From assembly GCA_031308135.1 (NCBI GenBank), contig JAHLJT010002630.1, positions 98,438,141 to 98,502,140 of the forward strand: 64,000 nucleotides of DNA. Reading direction: 5' to 3'. The first letter of the stretch is position 1. Every line of letters starts with the position of its first letter. Below the pieces are notes generated by a model. That model was not told the DNA's origin and did no database searches. It worked only from the letters and a program-made list of their open reading frames with translations. Positions 57,801 through 64,000 of this stretch are shown here, one piece after another. A program made the position numbers and the translations under genes. This DNA comes from Acheta domesticus (lineage: Eukaryota > Arthropoda > Insecta > Orthoptera > Gryllidae).

Positions 57801-60628
57801 TTATTTTACGTGGTGGGACTCAAGCCATGAGGTCTGCTCTTCCACCTGACCACGCAAATTTCGCTACACGCCTTTCACCAACTAGCGGAGAAAGAAGTTA
57901 TTATTTCGGGCGACGAAACCGGCGATTTGAATTTAGCTCAGATGTCTCATTTAGGCTTGGTCTTTTACAAGCAAGTACATCTACTAACATGGGACAGCCG
58001 GCTTTACTTCCCCTCCGAAGGAAGGTGTACGAAGGATTTTCTCGCCCTTAAAAATCCACGGCTTCGATCGGGTTTGAACCCGCGAACTTGGGTATAGCAG
58101 TCCGTTACGACTGTGACAGCTGCCTCTCAAGGCCCGTCTTCACGATGGAATATGTCACGTCTTTGTCGGTCGTGCCGCTAGATGTCGCATGATCGCGACC
58201 GTATGGAGCAGTGATGGCGATCATGCGACATCTTGTGGCTTTCCCGGTCGTGATCGCAAGCACTGTTCTATACGGTCGAGGTCATCCGACATCTAGCGTC
58301 GTGCCGCTAGATGTCACATGATCGCGACCGTATAGAGAAGTGATGGCGATCATACGACATCTTGCGGCTTTCCCGGTCGTGCCGCTAGGTGTCGCATGAT
58401 CGCAAGCACTGCTCTATACGGTCGCGGTCATCCGACATCTAGCGGCACGACCGGGAAAGATGCGAAATGCCTTGTTAGATTCCTTGTGCCTTGAGAGGCA
58501 GCTTTATAAAAACCGCACTGCATCGCTTAGGTGGCTCTGGGCATCTGATGTCACTGCAGTGCCTCTGACCGGGAGGTCCTAGGTTCGAGTCCCGACGGGG
58601 GCAGGATTTTCGACGGTAGCTAGACAACTAGTTCGAGTTCAACCGCTGTCTGGAGGAGAATTCTAGCGGGCGGCTGCTCTGATCGATAGTTTTCCGTGGT
58701 TTCTCCGATCAACACCAGGCGAATGCCGGAGCAGTACCCTAACGAAAGGCCACGGACCGCGCGCGACCTTTCCTCCCTCCTCCTTGTTCTATACTACTCC
58801 CTACTGAGACACATTTACATTCACTACACTACCACATATGTCGGGAGATGAGTCGGCAGCTTAGAGTTTGTTATGGCGGGGGGCAGTGCCCCGCTGGTGG
58901 GAGATACCTGGTCGGGGAAAACGCCGCAAGCCGACGTGTAGGCTGGAGCGGATTCTCACCATCCAGCCGGGAAGGAATATCGCGATTTCCAAACAGAAAA
59001 CATTAAATACCTTAACGGGACTAATAATCCTAGTTGTTATATGGCTGGAAGCATAAAAAATTAATCAAATTCGGTATGAAGTCAGAGTCGACGGAAGCTA
59101 ATCATGACCTAGCTTTTCAGACAAAAACTGGTAACAAACTATCGCGTGCCAGATGATTTCACGTACTGTGTATGTCAATACCAACCTTCAAAAATCCTGG
59201 TGTTTTCACTAAAATTCCTGGTGCCAATGACAATTGATTTAAATTCTGAACTTGTTCATTTATTATAACTTCATTATCTTTTTAACGCGCATAGAAGTTT
59301 GTAAAAGTTTACTCGATATCGATTCATTTTATATTGGTAAACTAAATGAAAGGCTGAGACGTTCCCTTTATTCTATAGCATGTGCTGGAGAAAAACCATC
59401 CTATGTAACCCTTAATGTTTTTATCGCGTGTTTTCACCAATTTAGTTATTTGTAATATTGGTATTAGTTTTAAATTATTAGATAAAAGTATTAAACGAAC
59501 CTTAAATCGTAAATTATCAATTACCATAAATTTAAAATTCTGATATTTAAACGTACCAGGAGGTTACCGTTCCTGATACATGGTACCTTCATTAAAATCC
59601 TGGTAAAAATACCAGCATCCTGGAAAGTCTGGCAACACTAATCGTGTGAATGGCTGGCCGTGCAAGTTTGACTGACAATGAAAAGGCACAGTGAAGTTAC
59701 CTTGTGACACAATCGATGATAATCTCAATATGAGGAGTGATTTGATTCATTTTTATCTTTTTTAATGATTATAATTGAAAAATCAATATATCCAATTTTT
59801 CATCATTTTGTATTTGACAACGCCAACAGATATCTCGACAGTTGATGATCAGTCAGAGAAATTAACCGGTCGGTGATTTTTTACCCGTTTTCCTGAAACG
59901 CGTGAGCATTGTGTTCTATGAACCGGCTTATACGCTACTAAGGCCTAGAAGGGTAGTCACTTCAATAGATTTCAATTACTATATACACCTAATAAAAATG
60001 TACGCACGAACAAATTTTCTTGATGCGTCGACTGTTTACATCGACAGCAAATTTTTGTATATATACACAGAAGACAATTTTTGTACAACATAATCAAAGT
60101 AACACACAGTTCTTATAAGAGTTTTTGTTTAAAAATATTTATATCATTGTATGCAATTAATTAATTTTTGAAATTAAAAATAATTGTAATTCATCCATTT
60201 TCCCTCAAAACATGCAGGAGTCACGATCACTACCAATCATAGCATTGTCATGGATGTGTGCAAGATTACGACACGTAACAAATTACATCAGTAGCTCGTT
60301 TACAGATGCAAATATTTTCTATTGTTCGTGAGTGTAACATTCTTTCTTATCAAATGGCAGTAACGTTTATTTATTACTTTTACTAATAATTCAACTGTTG
60401 AAGAAGTGAGGTTAGGGATCCCTGAGCTCTATAAAACATCCGCAGACTTAACCCCTACATACGTCTCTTAAAAGTTTTACTGTTTCTCGGACTATAAATA
60501 AAAAATGAAACTTGAACACCACAGACACGTAAACGCTTACGTTATGCCAAAATAAAAGCATAAAGATTGCACTAACCTACTCTATCTTGCTATCTGCAGA
60601 GTTCATGGAGATGATGACTGGCGAGTAA
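34724..60628 (+). CDS. TpnC: Troponin C, insect single-site (F1/type 4-like) form; six coding exons
   Basis: Calcium sensor of the thin filament; with troponin I and T it relieves inhibition of actin-myosin when calcium binds. Joined exons 34724-34726, 40999-41023, 43390-43533, 48371-48490, 55895-56026 and 60600-60625 plus TAA code 150 residues, the usual length. All junctions follow GT-AG, and phases fit. Four EF-hands: loop I (19-30) has Lys at position 12, loop II (55-66) Gly, loop III (95-106) Thr, so these lack the bidentate Glu. Loop IV (131-142, [12 protein letters not shown]) is canonical. That pattern matches insect troponin Cs that bind one calcium in site IV, used in stretch-activated flight muscle (family knowledge; isoform assignment is inference). 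The protein ends FMEMMTGE. Introns hold many transposable elements. GC-rich exons contrast with AT-rich introns. Confidence 0.9.
36845..37220 (+). mobile_element. Helitron-like family fragment
   Basis: Matches the 3' half of the family (GGTGCTTTACATGGAGCCC, TCGTTTTTGATTAATTTTTG) and ends with GAGCTGCTTTAGCCCCACTAG and T near 37215, the hairpin terminus of the family with substitutions. Confidence 0.4.
37782..39317 (+). mobile_element. Helitron-like repeat, split by an inverted-repeat element
   Basis: The left end TCTCCCACTTACTTACATAA resembles copy 1. The internal block GTGGATAAATCCAGTTGC is present, then broken by the element at 37938-38493 and resumed at AGACGTGGTGTAGCC. The right end near 39300 is GTGCTGTTGTAGCGCTTAG and T. 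Confidence 0.4.
37938..38493. mobile_element. Foldback element with long inverted ends
   Basis: CAACACTCACCGTACTGG and the next 40 bases (ATACTCGGATTGAC, TTTCACCAGCT) return inverted at 38433-38493. Inner ends GGACCTTTCGTGACC (38073) and GGTCAAGAAAGGTCC (38340) are also inverted, so the arms run about 140 bases. The centre (38080-38340) is GC-rich. TAAAACG and TAAGACG flank it as a possible target duplication within the Helitron-like repeat. Class not assigned. Confidence 0.65.
39445..39945 (+). mobile_element. tRNA-derived SINE, family S1, copy 1
   Basis: Head CCGGCCGAAGTGGCTCAGGG, then GGGGTTCTAGTCCCG as B box; body GGTAGTTTTCCGTGGTTTCT, ACGGGCCACGG, CCCCGCTGGTGGGAGATACC; tail with ACTTGCGGAATAATGATCC. 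Shares the body with copies at 47.1, 56.5 and 58.5 kb. Confidence 0.75.
40260..40980 (+). other. Intron 1 end, no feature recognised
   Basis: AT-rich troponin C intron sequence. It ends in a good acceptor, a T-rich tract and TTTCAG at 40998. Confidence 0.5.
40999..41023 (+). CDS. TpnC: Troponin C exon 2 (25 nt)
   Basis: Microexon between TTTCAG and GTGAGTA. Adds EDDDQKMQ and the first base of codon 10. This acidic lead before the first helix is the usual troponin C N-terminus. Confidence 0.8.
41056..41587. mobile_element. Harbinger-like MITE in intron 2, with a smaller one nested inside
   Basis: GGCGTGTGTCACGCAAGC through CACGCGTCACGTAACGC returns inverted at 41535-41587, ends of about 55 bases, flanked by TTA on both sides (41053-41055, 41588-41590). 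At 41286-41380 a 95-bp inner palindromic element has GGCCCGGCACACACGTTCCG inverted as CGGAACGTCCGGGTC. No transposase. Confidence 0.65.
42060..42185. repeat. GT and GA simple-sequence tract
   Basis: A GTGTGT run followed by AGAGAG-rich purines within intron 2. Another GT run of about 16 units lies at 43062-43095. Confidence 0.85.
43390..43533 (+). CDS. TpnC: Troponin C exon 3: EF-hands I and II start
   Basis: Codes [20 protein letters not shown] onward to ALIDETDPE. Acceptor GTGTTGCAG; donor G-GTAAAG, which belongs to a miniature inverted-repeat element starting at this exact point. Confidence 0.93.
43533..43977 (+). mobile_element. MITE family D, copy at the exon 3 donor
   Basis: The left end GGTAAAGAGAGATCCATGTA leads into AGAACAAGCAATTTTGACAG; the right end, inverted, is GGTTATAGAAGATTTCACGT then AAGAACAAGCAAAAGTGACAG. 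The whole 440 bp recurs inverted at 56027-56495. Internal landmarks are GCTGCCGCGGCGGAGGG and GATGTCCTCATCCGACG. AT-rich otherwise and without coding capacity. Confidence 0.75.
44298..44552. mobile_element. hAT-like MITE
   Basis: Ends CAGGCGCGGATCCACGGGG and, inverted, CAGGGGCGGATCCAGAAACG. CATGTGG flanks both sides (44291-44297, 44553-44559), a 7-bp match where hAT makes 8. Confidence 0.75.
44561..44713. repeat. Perfect-core foldback
   Basis: Outer arms CTAGGCTATCCGGGATGAGC and GCTCATCTCGGATAGCCTAG extend to GGTGGCTGACG; the inner core CTCAGAGCGTACT, 8-base loop, AGTACGCTCTGAG is perfect. Confidence 0.85.
45831..46388. mobile_element. MITE with TTAA target duplication
   Basis: TTAA (45827-45830) then GGGGAGTGTGAAT; right end ATTCACACTCCCC then TTAA (46389-46392). 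Perfect 13-bp inverted ends with TTAA duplication suggest a piggyBac-type origin. Interior is AT-rich and has no transposase. Confidence 0.75.
46400..46500 (+). mobile_element. SINE S1 head fragment
   Basis: GGCCTCTGCAAAGACCC and GGGAGGTCCTAGGGTTCGGG match the tRNA-like head of family S1; the S1 body is missing. Confidence 0.45.
46515..46870. repeat. Cluster of TCACTGAT / ATCAGTGA motifs
   Basis: More than fifteen copies of TCACTGAT, CACTGA or their complement ATCAGTGA lie in 350 bp, in both orientations and irregularly spaced. Confidence 0.8.
46884..47087. mobile_element. MITE family C, complete small copy
   Basis: GAGTGCGATTTTTAGAACTT with GTCTCTCAAG at left and CAAAGTTTTAAAAATTGCAC at right are inverted ends. 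Interior carries the family phrases TTTCGCGTCTTTCTC and GCCGCTACAAGTCGCATGGTC. Confidence 0.65.
47103..47525 (+). mobile_element. SINE S1, 5'-truncated copy
   Basis: Begins within the body (TTGTCTGGACGACGACTCTA) and keeps GGTAGTTTTCCGTGGTTTCT, GCCCCGCTGGTGGGAGATAC and the ACTTACGGGACTAATGATTT tail. Confidence 0.7.
47662..48000 (+). repeat. Dispersed repeat F, copy in intron 3
   Basis: About 330 bp matching 54275-54605: AGAATAGAAAGTGTATA, CAATGTCTAACCATCATCTC, GATTTCCTATTGTAGT, AGAAACTTGATTAACTCTGT. A weaker relative is at about 62250-62330. No inverted ends seen. Confidence 0.7.
48025..48262. mobile_element. hAT-like MITE upstream of exon 4
   Basis: CAGTGGTGTCAAGGTC and inverted GACCTTGACAACACTG are the ends; CCGTAGAT and CCGTAAAG flank it (6 of 8 bases). 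Confidence 0.65.
48371..48490 (+). CDS. TpnC: Troponin C exon 4
   Basis: Codes [20 protein letters not shown] through the central helix to AFRLYDRE, with split Gly codons at both ends. The acceptor GCGCATGCGCAG is palindromic and poor in pyrimidines; the donor is GTGAGT. Confidence 0.93.
48678..48820. repeat. CT and TA microsatellites
   Basis: A CT run, then TA runs at 48701-48735 and 48782-48820, separated by a short piece with GAAGTGCCAATTTTCATGG that is inverted in the adjacent repeat. Confidence 0.85.
48825..49322 (+). mobile_element. Dispersed repeat next to a TA microsatellite, copy 2
   Basis: Same repeat as 27084-27625, also preceded by TA units, ending GTCGGGTTTTCCTAGG. Confidence 0.65.
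49503..49690 (+). pseudogene. Decayed partial copy of troponin C exon 4 and its donor
   Basis: GCCATGCAGGAGGAGCTCAA, CTACGACCGCGAATGTGAGT and GTCCCCCAAG correspond to the 3' half of exon 4, its GTGAGT donor and the first 190 bases of intron 4. Substitutions and small indels break the frame. It sits 1 kb downstream of the real exon, same strand, without an acceptor. Confidence 0.8.
49675..49880 (-). mobile_element. SINE S3, copy 2
   Basis: Minus-strand GGTTCGAGTCCCGCC B box and CGAGATCGC head, with the same body as 29365-29600. Confidence 0.7.
50262..50395 (+). mobile_element. tRNA-derived SINE, family S4, with TTTA tail
   Basis: GGCGGCCGAGGTGGCTAGAC and GGTCGCGGATTCGAGTACCG are tRNA-like A and B boxes, followed by repeated TTTATTTATT. 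Single copy here. Confidence 0.6.
50540..50790 (+). mobile_element. Repeat fragment H, copy 1
   Basis: Diverged match to the reverse complement of 62870-63130 (GCCAAATAGTAACGAAC, CCAGAAGCAAAACAAGGG, GGTCATTGACCCG). A short frame with [14 protein letters not shown] may be transposase-derived; family uncertain. Confidence 0.4.
51100..52050 (+). other. Intron 4 AT-rich stretch
   Basis: No gene or clear repeat. 51030-51120 resembles the start of intron 4 (ATGTTCAATA with TAATTATTCA) and may be a further decayed duplicate. Confidence 0.4.
52058..52745 (-). mobile_element. Helitron-like repeat, minus-strand copy
   Basis: Contains the family block reversed (TGTAGCCAGAATCC, GATACCGAAAA, GTGGATAAATTC on the minus strand). 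The hairpin end GTGCTGTTTTAGCACC lies at 52058-52074; its left end CACTACCACTCACGC is near 52720. About 690 bp. Confidence 0.45.
52760..54270 (+). other. Intron 4, nothing recognised
   Basis: AT-rich. A CCCGT-rich run of four short units lies at 54030-54050. No gene. Confidence 0.45.
54275..54605 (+). repeat. Dispersed repeat F, copy in intron 4
   Basis: Partner of 47662-48000 in the same orientation, with about 10-15 percent difference by eye. Confidence 0.7.
55717..55868. mobile_element. MITE family E, short copy just before exon 5
   Basis: GGCCGTCAATAAATTACGTA at left and, inverted, GCGGTCATCCATAAATTGCG at right, with CGTAACGCTGCCTCA inside. Ends 26 bases before exon 5. Confidence 0.75.
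55895..56026 (+). CDS. TpnC: Troponin C exon 5: EF-hands III and IV
   Basis: Codes [19 protein letters not shown] to [16 protein letters not shown]. Acceptor GTGCGCAG; donor G-GTGCGT lies at the end of a family D element. Confidence 0.93.
56027..56495 (-). mobile_element. MITE family D, copy at the exon 5 donor (inverted)
   Basis: Reverse complement of 43533-43977 throughout. The exon-proximal end reads GGTGCGTATGGAAGAATTCG then CGTAAGAACAAGC; the far end reads, inverted, GGTAAAGAGAGATTCATGTA. An S1 SINE abuts the far end, so the final two bases there are shared with the SINE start. Confidence 0.75.
56494..57065 (+). mobile_element. SINE S1, full copy
   Basis: Starts CCGGGAAGGATGGCTCAGCG and ends in repeated AATC units (57038-57062). 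Body as in the other copies. Confidence 0.8.
57129..57648. mobile_element. Harbinger-like MITE in intron 5
   Basis: AGGCCGATACACACGG with TATAGTTTTCGTGTAGATTC, inverted at 57610-57648; TTA on both sides (57126-57128, 57649-57651). About 520 bp, no transposase. Confidence 0.78.
57653..57785. mobile_element. Small foldback element
   Basis: AGTTTTTGCCTCGAACGGTA and ATCGATCTTCTGC return inverted (CTGCGCATGCGCAGAAGATC, GTTCGAGGTTGTAAAAACTC). Directly follows the previous element. Confidence 0.7.
57826..58110 (-). mobile_element. SINE S2, minus-strand copy
   Basis: Reverse complement of 27958-28270; the tRNA-like head is truncated at about 58110 by the next element. Confidence 0.75.
58112..58523. 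mobile_element. MITE family C, expanded copy with alternating inverted repeats
   Basis: Ends GCTGCCTCTCAAGGCC and GCCTTGAGAGGCAGC are inverted. Inside, GCCGCTAGATGTCGCATGAT and its complement alternate four or five times, each with CGACCGTAT and CCCGGTCGTG links. Confidence 0.75.
58525..59055 (+). mobile_element. SINE S1, copy with a good B box
   Basis: TAGGTGGCTCTGGGCATC head, GGTTCGAGTCCCGAC B box, and the usual body. Confidence 0.75.
59070..60595 (+). other. Intron 5 end, nothing recognised
   Basis: AT-rich. CTGGTA/TACCAG phrases near 59195-59215 and 59560-59635 suggest an old inverted element but are too degenerate to call. Acceptor CTATCTGCAG ends the intron. Confidence 0.4.
60600..60628 (+). 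CDS. TpnC: Troponin C exon 6 and stop
   Basis: Completes the Glu of loop IV and codes FMEMMTGE, then TAA at 60626-60628. Confidence 0.93.
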
Positions 60629-60815
60629 GCTGTCCGGCGACTGCAGCTTCTAGCACGTTGGCACTTTCCACCACGCGAAGCCAACTGGCTTCCGCTCGTT
60701 TGCCTCTCCGCCACCAGAGGTGCCACCGCCGCCTGCCCAGGGCACGCATCCGCCTCGCCCCGCGCCAACTTGAAGCGGTTGCATTGTTGATTTAATAAAT
60801 AAACGGCTCTTTTTT
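60629..60815 (+). terminator. TpnC: Troponin C 3' UTR and polyadenylation signals
   Basis: A GC-rich 165-base UTR followed by overlapping AATAAA signals at 60794-60799 and 60798-60803 and a T-rich downstream element. Confidence 0.8.
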
Positions 60816-60941
60816 GTTTCTCTAGTGTTTTCTTTTCCTCCTGTTGCCTCTTTTTACGTTTATTGTGTATGATGAAAGGAAGAATAAGGCGGTAAGGTTC
60901 TTCTGTTGCTAGGTAAGTAATTTTTTACTAAGGCAACTAGT

Positions 60942-61985
60942 GGTGCTAAAACAGCACGTAATCAGGTAAAACCTGTCCTAACAATAAGACGTAATTAACA
61001 GAAATTCACTCCAAATTTTCCAAAATAAGTGTCTCAGGAAAATAACCAAAGCTCCGTGGTTTATAAGTAACGACCAACCGCATAGAGAACAAAAAATATA
61101 ATCTTTTCAAAACTACATTATCAAAATCTCAAAACCTTTTATGAATTACTATCAGAATCCCCAGCTACAGCAACTTACCATTTACGTAAAAATTACAGCC
61201 AACCACGGAGAATTCGTTCACGCTACCCTAAAGACATTTTCAAGCCTCCCTAAGTAACTGAAAATATAAACTGTTGCTCTCTCTCTTTATTACACTCGCA
61301 CACACAACAACACCAACTCTTTTTTTTCTAACAAACTTCTACACAAAGAATATTGACAGACCTGAGGATGGTTCATCCTAAAACGTTATGTAATCGTATG
61401 TAAACGTCCTTGAAAGGCAGAAATGCCGAACAGGAAGAAATAAAATTAAAAAAAAAAACAACTCCCAACTCACTGTTGCCGAGCAATTGTTGAATTCCAA
61501 TCTGATATTCCCTGACGGCTAGTTATTACTTCTTATATTTCAAATAGTTTTTGAATATTTTCTGAAAGATTAATTTGTAAATATATTACAAAAGCTCGAA
61601 TGTAAGAAAAGTAGAGAGAACGCAGAAAATACATACATAAAGAAGTACCAAAATATTATGAATGTTTTTCAAAATCGCAGAGATTTGACTCAGGACAGAT
61701 GGAAAGGGGTTTCATCAATTTGGGAAAAATCCTACTCATAATTTAGGCGCCACAGTTGTTCACATATACCGGACGGAGGGGCGAACGTTTTGCCTTCAAT
61801 TCGTTTTTCTGTATCAACGATCCACAAAAGATGGATTCTGGCTACACCACGTGTTAGGGGATTTTTTCTCTTAATTTAGATACTAAATTTATCCACTTTT
61901 TCGTTATCAGGAAACGGAAATGAATTTTTTCTGCCGAAAATACGCCGTTATTCGAGCTGCATTTCATAACTTTCCATGTACTACG
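60942..61985 (-). mobile_element. Helitron-like repeat, minus-strand copy
   Basis: The minus-strand end GTGCTGTTTTAGCACCACTAG then T is at 60942-60966; family block AACACGTGGTGTAGCCAGAA at 61840-61860. The middle is diverged. Confidence 0.45.
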
Positions 61986-62004
61986 TATATTACTTCGTAT
62001 AGTA

Positions 62005-62140
62005 CTCCGGAAAGTAAAAATGATTTCGGCGGCGATAGATGGCAACTGGCTAGAGGATGGGGGGCGACCGAAAGGATAGACACGGCGAAAGAAATAACTA
62101 GTACGAGAAAGTCTGTGCCACTCTGTAAAAATACTAGTTT
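62005..62140 (+). mobile_element. Helitron-like 3' end, plus strand
   Basis: GGCGGCGATAGATGGCAACT and GAGAAAGTCTGTGCCACTCTG match the right end of copy 1 (7950-8067) and end at ACTAG and T, but the hairpin is broken here. Confidence 0.4.
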
Positions 62141-62869
62141 TTTATCTTTAAGAGTGAGTGTATGTGTGTTTTCCCGCATACGAATGTGCCATGTTCCTAT
62201 AAAATAGGAGCCTAGGGTATGTTTGGTCACTATATAACTATGGTGATGCATTAACTTTCTAATGCAGATGGATAGCAAGATTTCGTGCCATAGTCCAATA
62301 CAAAACACATGTATAGATTCTGGAAAGTATAAAACATTTCAATTTCTTGTACAGACACATGATTTGCGTTCACAGTGAATAGTAATTGTAATATACCAAA
62401 AATGTAAGACTTAATGATTTAATTAGCATTCGAGAATATATAGTTTAGTGAACGGATTGAAAGAAAGTTGTTCGGATATTTCCATTTCCCGTATAGTGAA
62501 AATGTAGAACTTTTCTATCTTTTCTACAGCTCTTTCTTTAGTACAAATTGATCGCAATGGTACAGATCGCTAGTTCAAATTTATTTTTGAATCCTTTCTA
62601 TACCTTCAATTTTTGAGCTGGAGTATTATTTTTCAATGCGAATTCTTTCTCAATTGAATTGCGTTTCACAATCGATATTACTAAAATTTAAGAGTCAAAT
62701 TTAATACTTTTCTCTAGCATAAGTGTTTCCAAGAAAATAGAGACAATCAAAAAGGAATACTGGAACTCAAAAAGGAAAATAATATATTTATTGCATTAAT
62801 CACATACAATACATTAATATACATATGCACCCTATTACTTCAAAATATTAAGGATGCCTGTAATCAATA

Positions 62870-63130
62870 ATGTGTTCAGTTTACGGGTCAATAACCTCCA
62901 CCGCCATTAGGTTTTACGTGCAGTTTCCATTGTTATTTGAAAAAATGCTCAACTGTCCCTTGTTTTGCTTCCAGATATTAATGTAGCTTAATTGTGCGGA
63001 CGTTTTGAGCTCTGCTATGCTAGTTGTGTTAGGAGGAGAGACCTTCGGGTTTGGTTGCTATTTGGTTAGTTATATTATGAAAGCAAATCTGTTGTCCATT
63101 TACCATTGCAGGTAGGTTTTGTATAACTCG
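62870..63130 (-). mobile_element. Repeat fragment H, copy 2
   Basis: Diverged reverse-complement match to 50540-50790. The reading frame is not open. Confidence 0.35.
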
Positions 63131-63539
63131 AGAGCAAACATTTCTGGTTTTCAGATTTTGCTAACATTGCTTTGTCGATTCTTTCATTCATCATTCAACT
63201 GTGTATAAGAAAATGTTGCGAAAGAGTTTCTGAGGCTCTAGGAAACCAGTACAAATCATACATCTGCCACATACGTTGTATAAGTTTTATTTTTTTCTAG
63301 GAAAATAAATCAAAAGAAAATAAAATCGAAAATTTTTTTGTGGTTCAAGAAATATTGAGAGATAGTACTTTTGCGCAATTTTTTATTCCTTGAATGTCGT
63401 AACTTGTAAACTACTAAAAATCAATTTTTTATTACTAGTGTCCATCTGGCAACTTTAACTAATAATCAACGTACCATTGAATTTAATCGATATTTATTTT
63501 TGTACGTCATGTATTCACTTGCAGAATTACGAAAAATCA

Positions 63540-63625
63540 GAAACAATACATTACAATACAAAATAGTACAAATACAAAGTAGTAATACAAAATACAGTAC
63601 AATACAAACAATACAATACAAAACA
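63540..63625. repeat. AATACAAA-type simple repeat
   Basis: Irregular runs of ACAATACAAA and AGTAATACAA just downstream of the paralogue's 3' end. Confidence 0.8.
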
Positions 63626-63873
63626 TGTACACTCTTACTATGTTTATTCTCGAACGACCCACATCAGTTCAAGCAAAAAAATACCCTGATGCCAGTGGTA
63701 TTGAATGCGGTTTCTCACGTGATGTGGCATTCATCCAGAGATCGCGTCTGTCGAAGACCTCTAATGTCAAAAGGACGCCTGGTCCTTCCAAACTCTTCCA
63801 GACCTCAGCGTCTCTCCCAGGGTCGGAAGCACAAGCCTCATTGTTACCGTGAAACTGTACGCAGACCTTTGCC

Positions 63874-64000
63874 TCAGCATCGAAGGAGACCCCGAACTTG
63901 CGGAGACACTGCGACGTCAAACGGTGTCTTGTTCTTCCACATTCCGTTCCAAGGCCTGAGGTCCCTCCTGGCGCCGGCCGCGAGGAGCGCGCGCACCGCT
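63874..64000 (-). CDS. 3' end of a second ankyrin-repeat paralogue (partial)
   Basis: Minus-strand frame running off the window edge: AVRALLAAGARRDLRPW, then KTPFDVAVSPQVRGLLRC and TGA at 63874-63876. It aligns residue by residue with the end of the first gene (AVRALFAAGARRDLLPW and TPFDLAKSSNIKTLLRR), near-identical in DNA over the first 40 bases and diverged after. Same strand as the first copy. Confidence 0.8.
   Translation of the reverse strand, partial: AVRALLAAGARRDLRPWNGMWKNKTPFDVAVSPQVRGLLRC

Noticed and set aside
61360..61440. LINE or PLE tail with GAGGATGGTTCATCCTAAAACG
   Set aside because: The phrase resembles retroelement tails but there is no coding remnant nearby and no second copy here.

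Overview
The window is eukaryotic nuclear DNA, almost certainly from an insect. It carries a spliced muscle troponin C gene with insect-type sequence, large introns, tRNA-derived SINEs, LTR retrotransposons, hAT and Harbinger-type miniature elements, and a 1,000-base run of N. The species cannot be fixed from the sequence. Many near-identical repeat copies differ mainly by one-base homopolymer indels, which points to a lightly polished long-read assembly. Broken reading frames should be read with that in mind.

Layout. (1) 1-3.2 kb, minus strand: a gene coding for a long coiled coil made of about eleven 53-residue repeats, then an acidic/proline-rich linker, then ankyrin repeats. The last 127 bases of the window (63.87-64.0 kb) are the 3' end of a paralogue on the same strand, so the window lies inside a dispersed or tandem family. 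(2) 3.2-12.1 kb: AT-rich DNA with inverted-repeat elements and two copies of a Helitron/Helentron-like family. (3) 12.17-27.02 kb: a nearly complete Ty3/Gypsy LTR retrotransposon. Its gag is split by a nested BEL/Pao element (15.53-21.46 kb) that lacks most of its polymerase. (4) 27.0-30.4 kb: a hAT-type element holding a SINE and a solo LTR, then more repeats. (5) 30.45-34.05 kb: a GC-rich 28-bp minisatellite running into the assembly gap. (6) 34.6-60.8 kb, plus strand: the troponin C gene in six coding exons. Exon 1 codes only the initiator Met, and its end together with the splice donor is repeated about 17 times at the start of intron 1. The introns are packed with miniature transposons and SINEs. 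(7) 60.8-63.9 kb: a reverse-strand Helitron-like copy, repeat fragments and simple sequence.

The spliced troponin C is 150 residues. Of four EF-hands only the last has a full canonical calcium loop, as in the insect single-site (F1/type 4) troponin Cs. Points most worth a second look: a miniature inverted-repeat element whose ends coincide with the 5' splice sites of two troponin C introns; the tandem array of start codon plus splice donor; a decayed partial copy of exon 4; and the homogenised 53-residue coiled-coil array.
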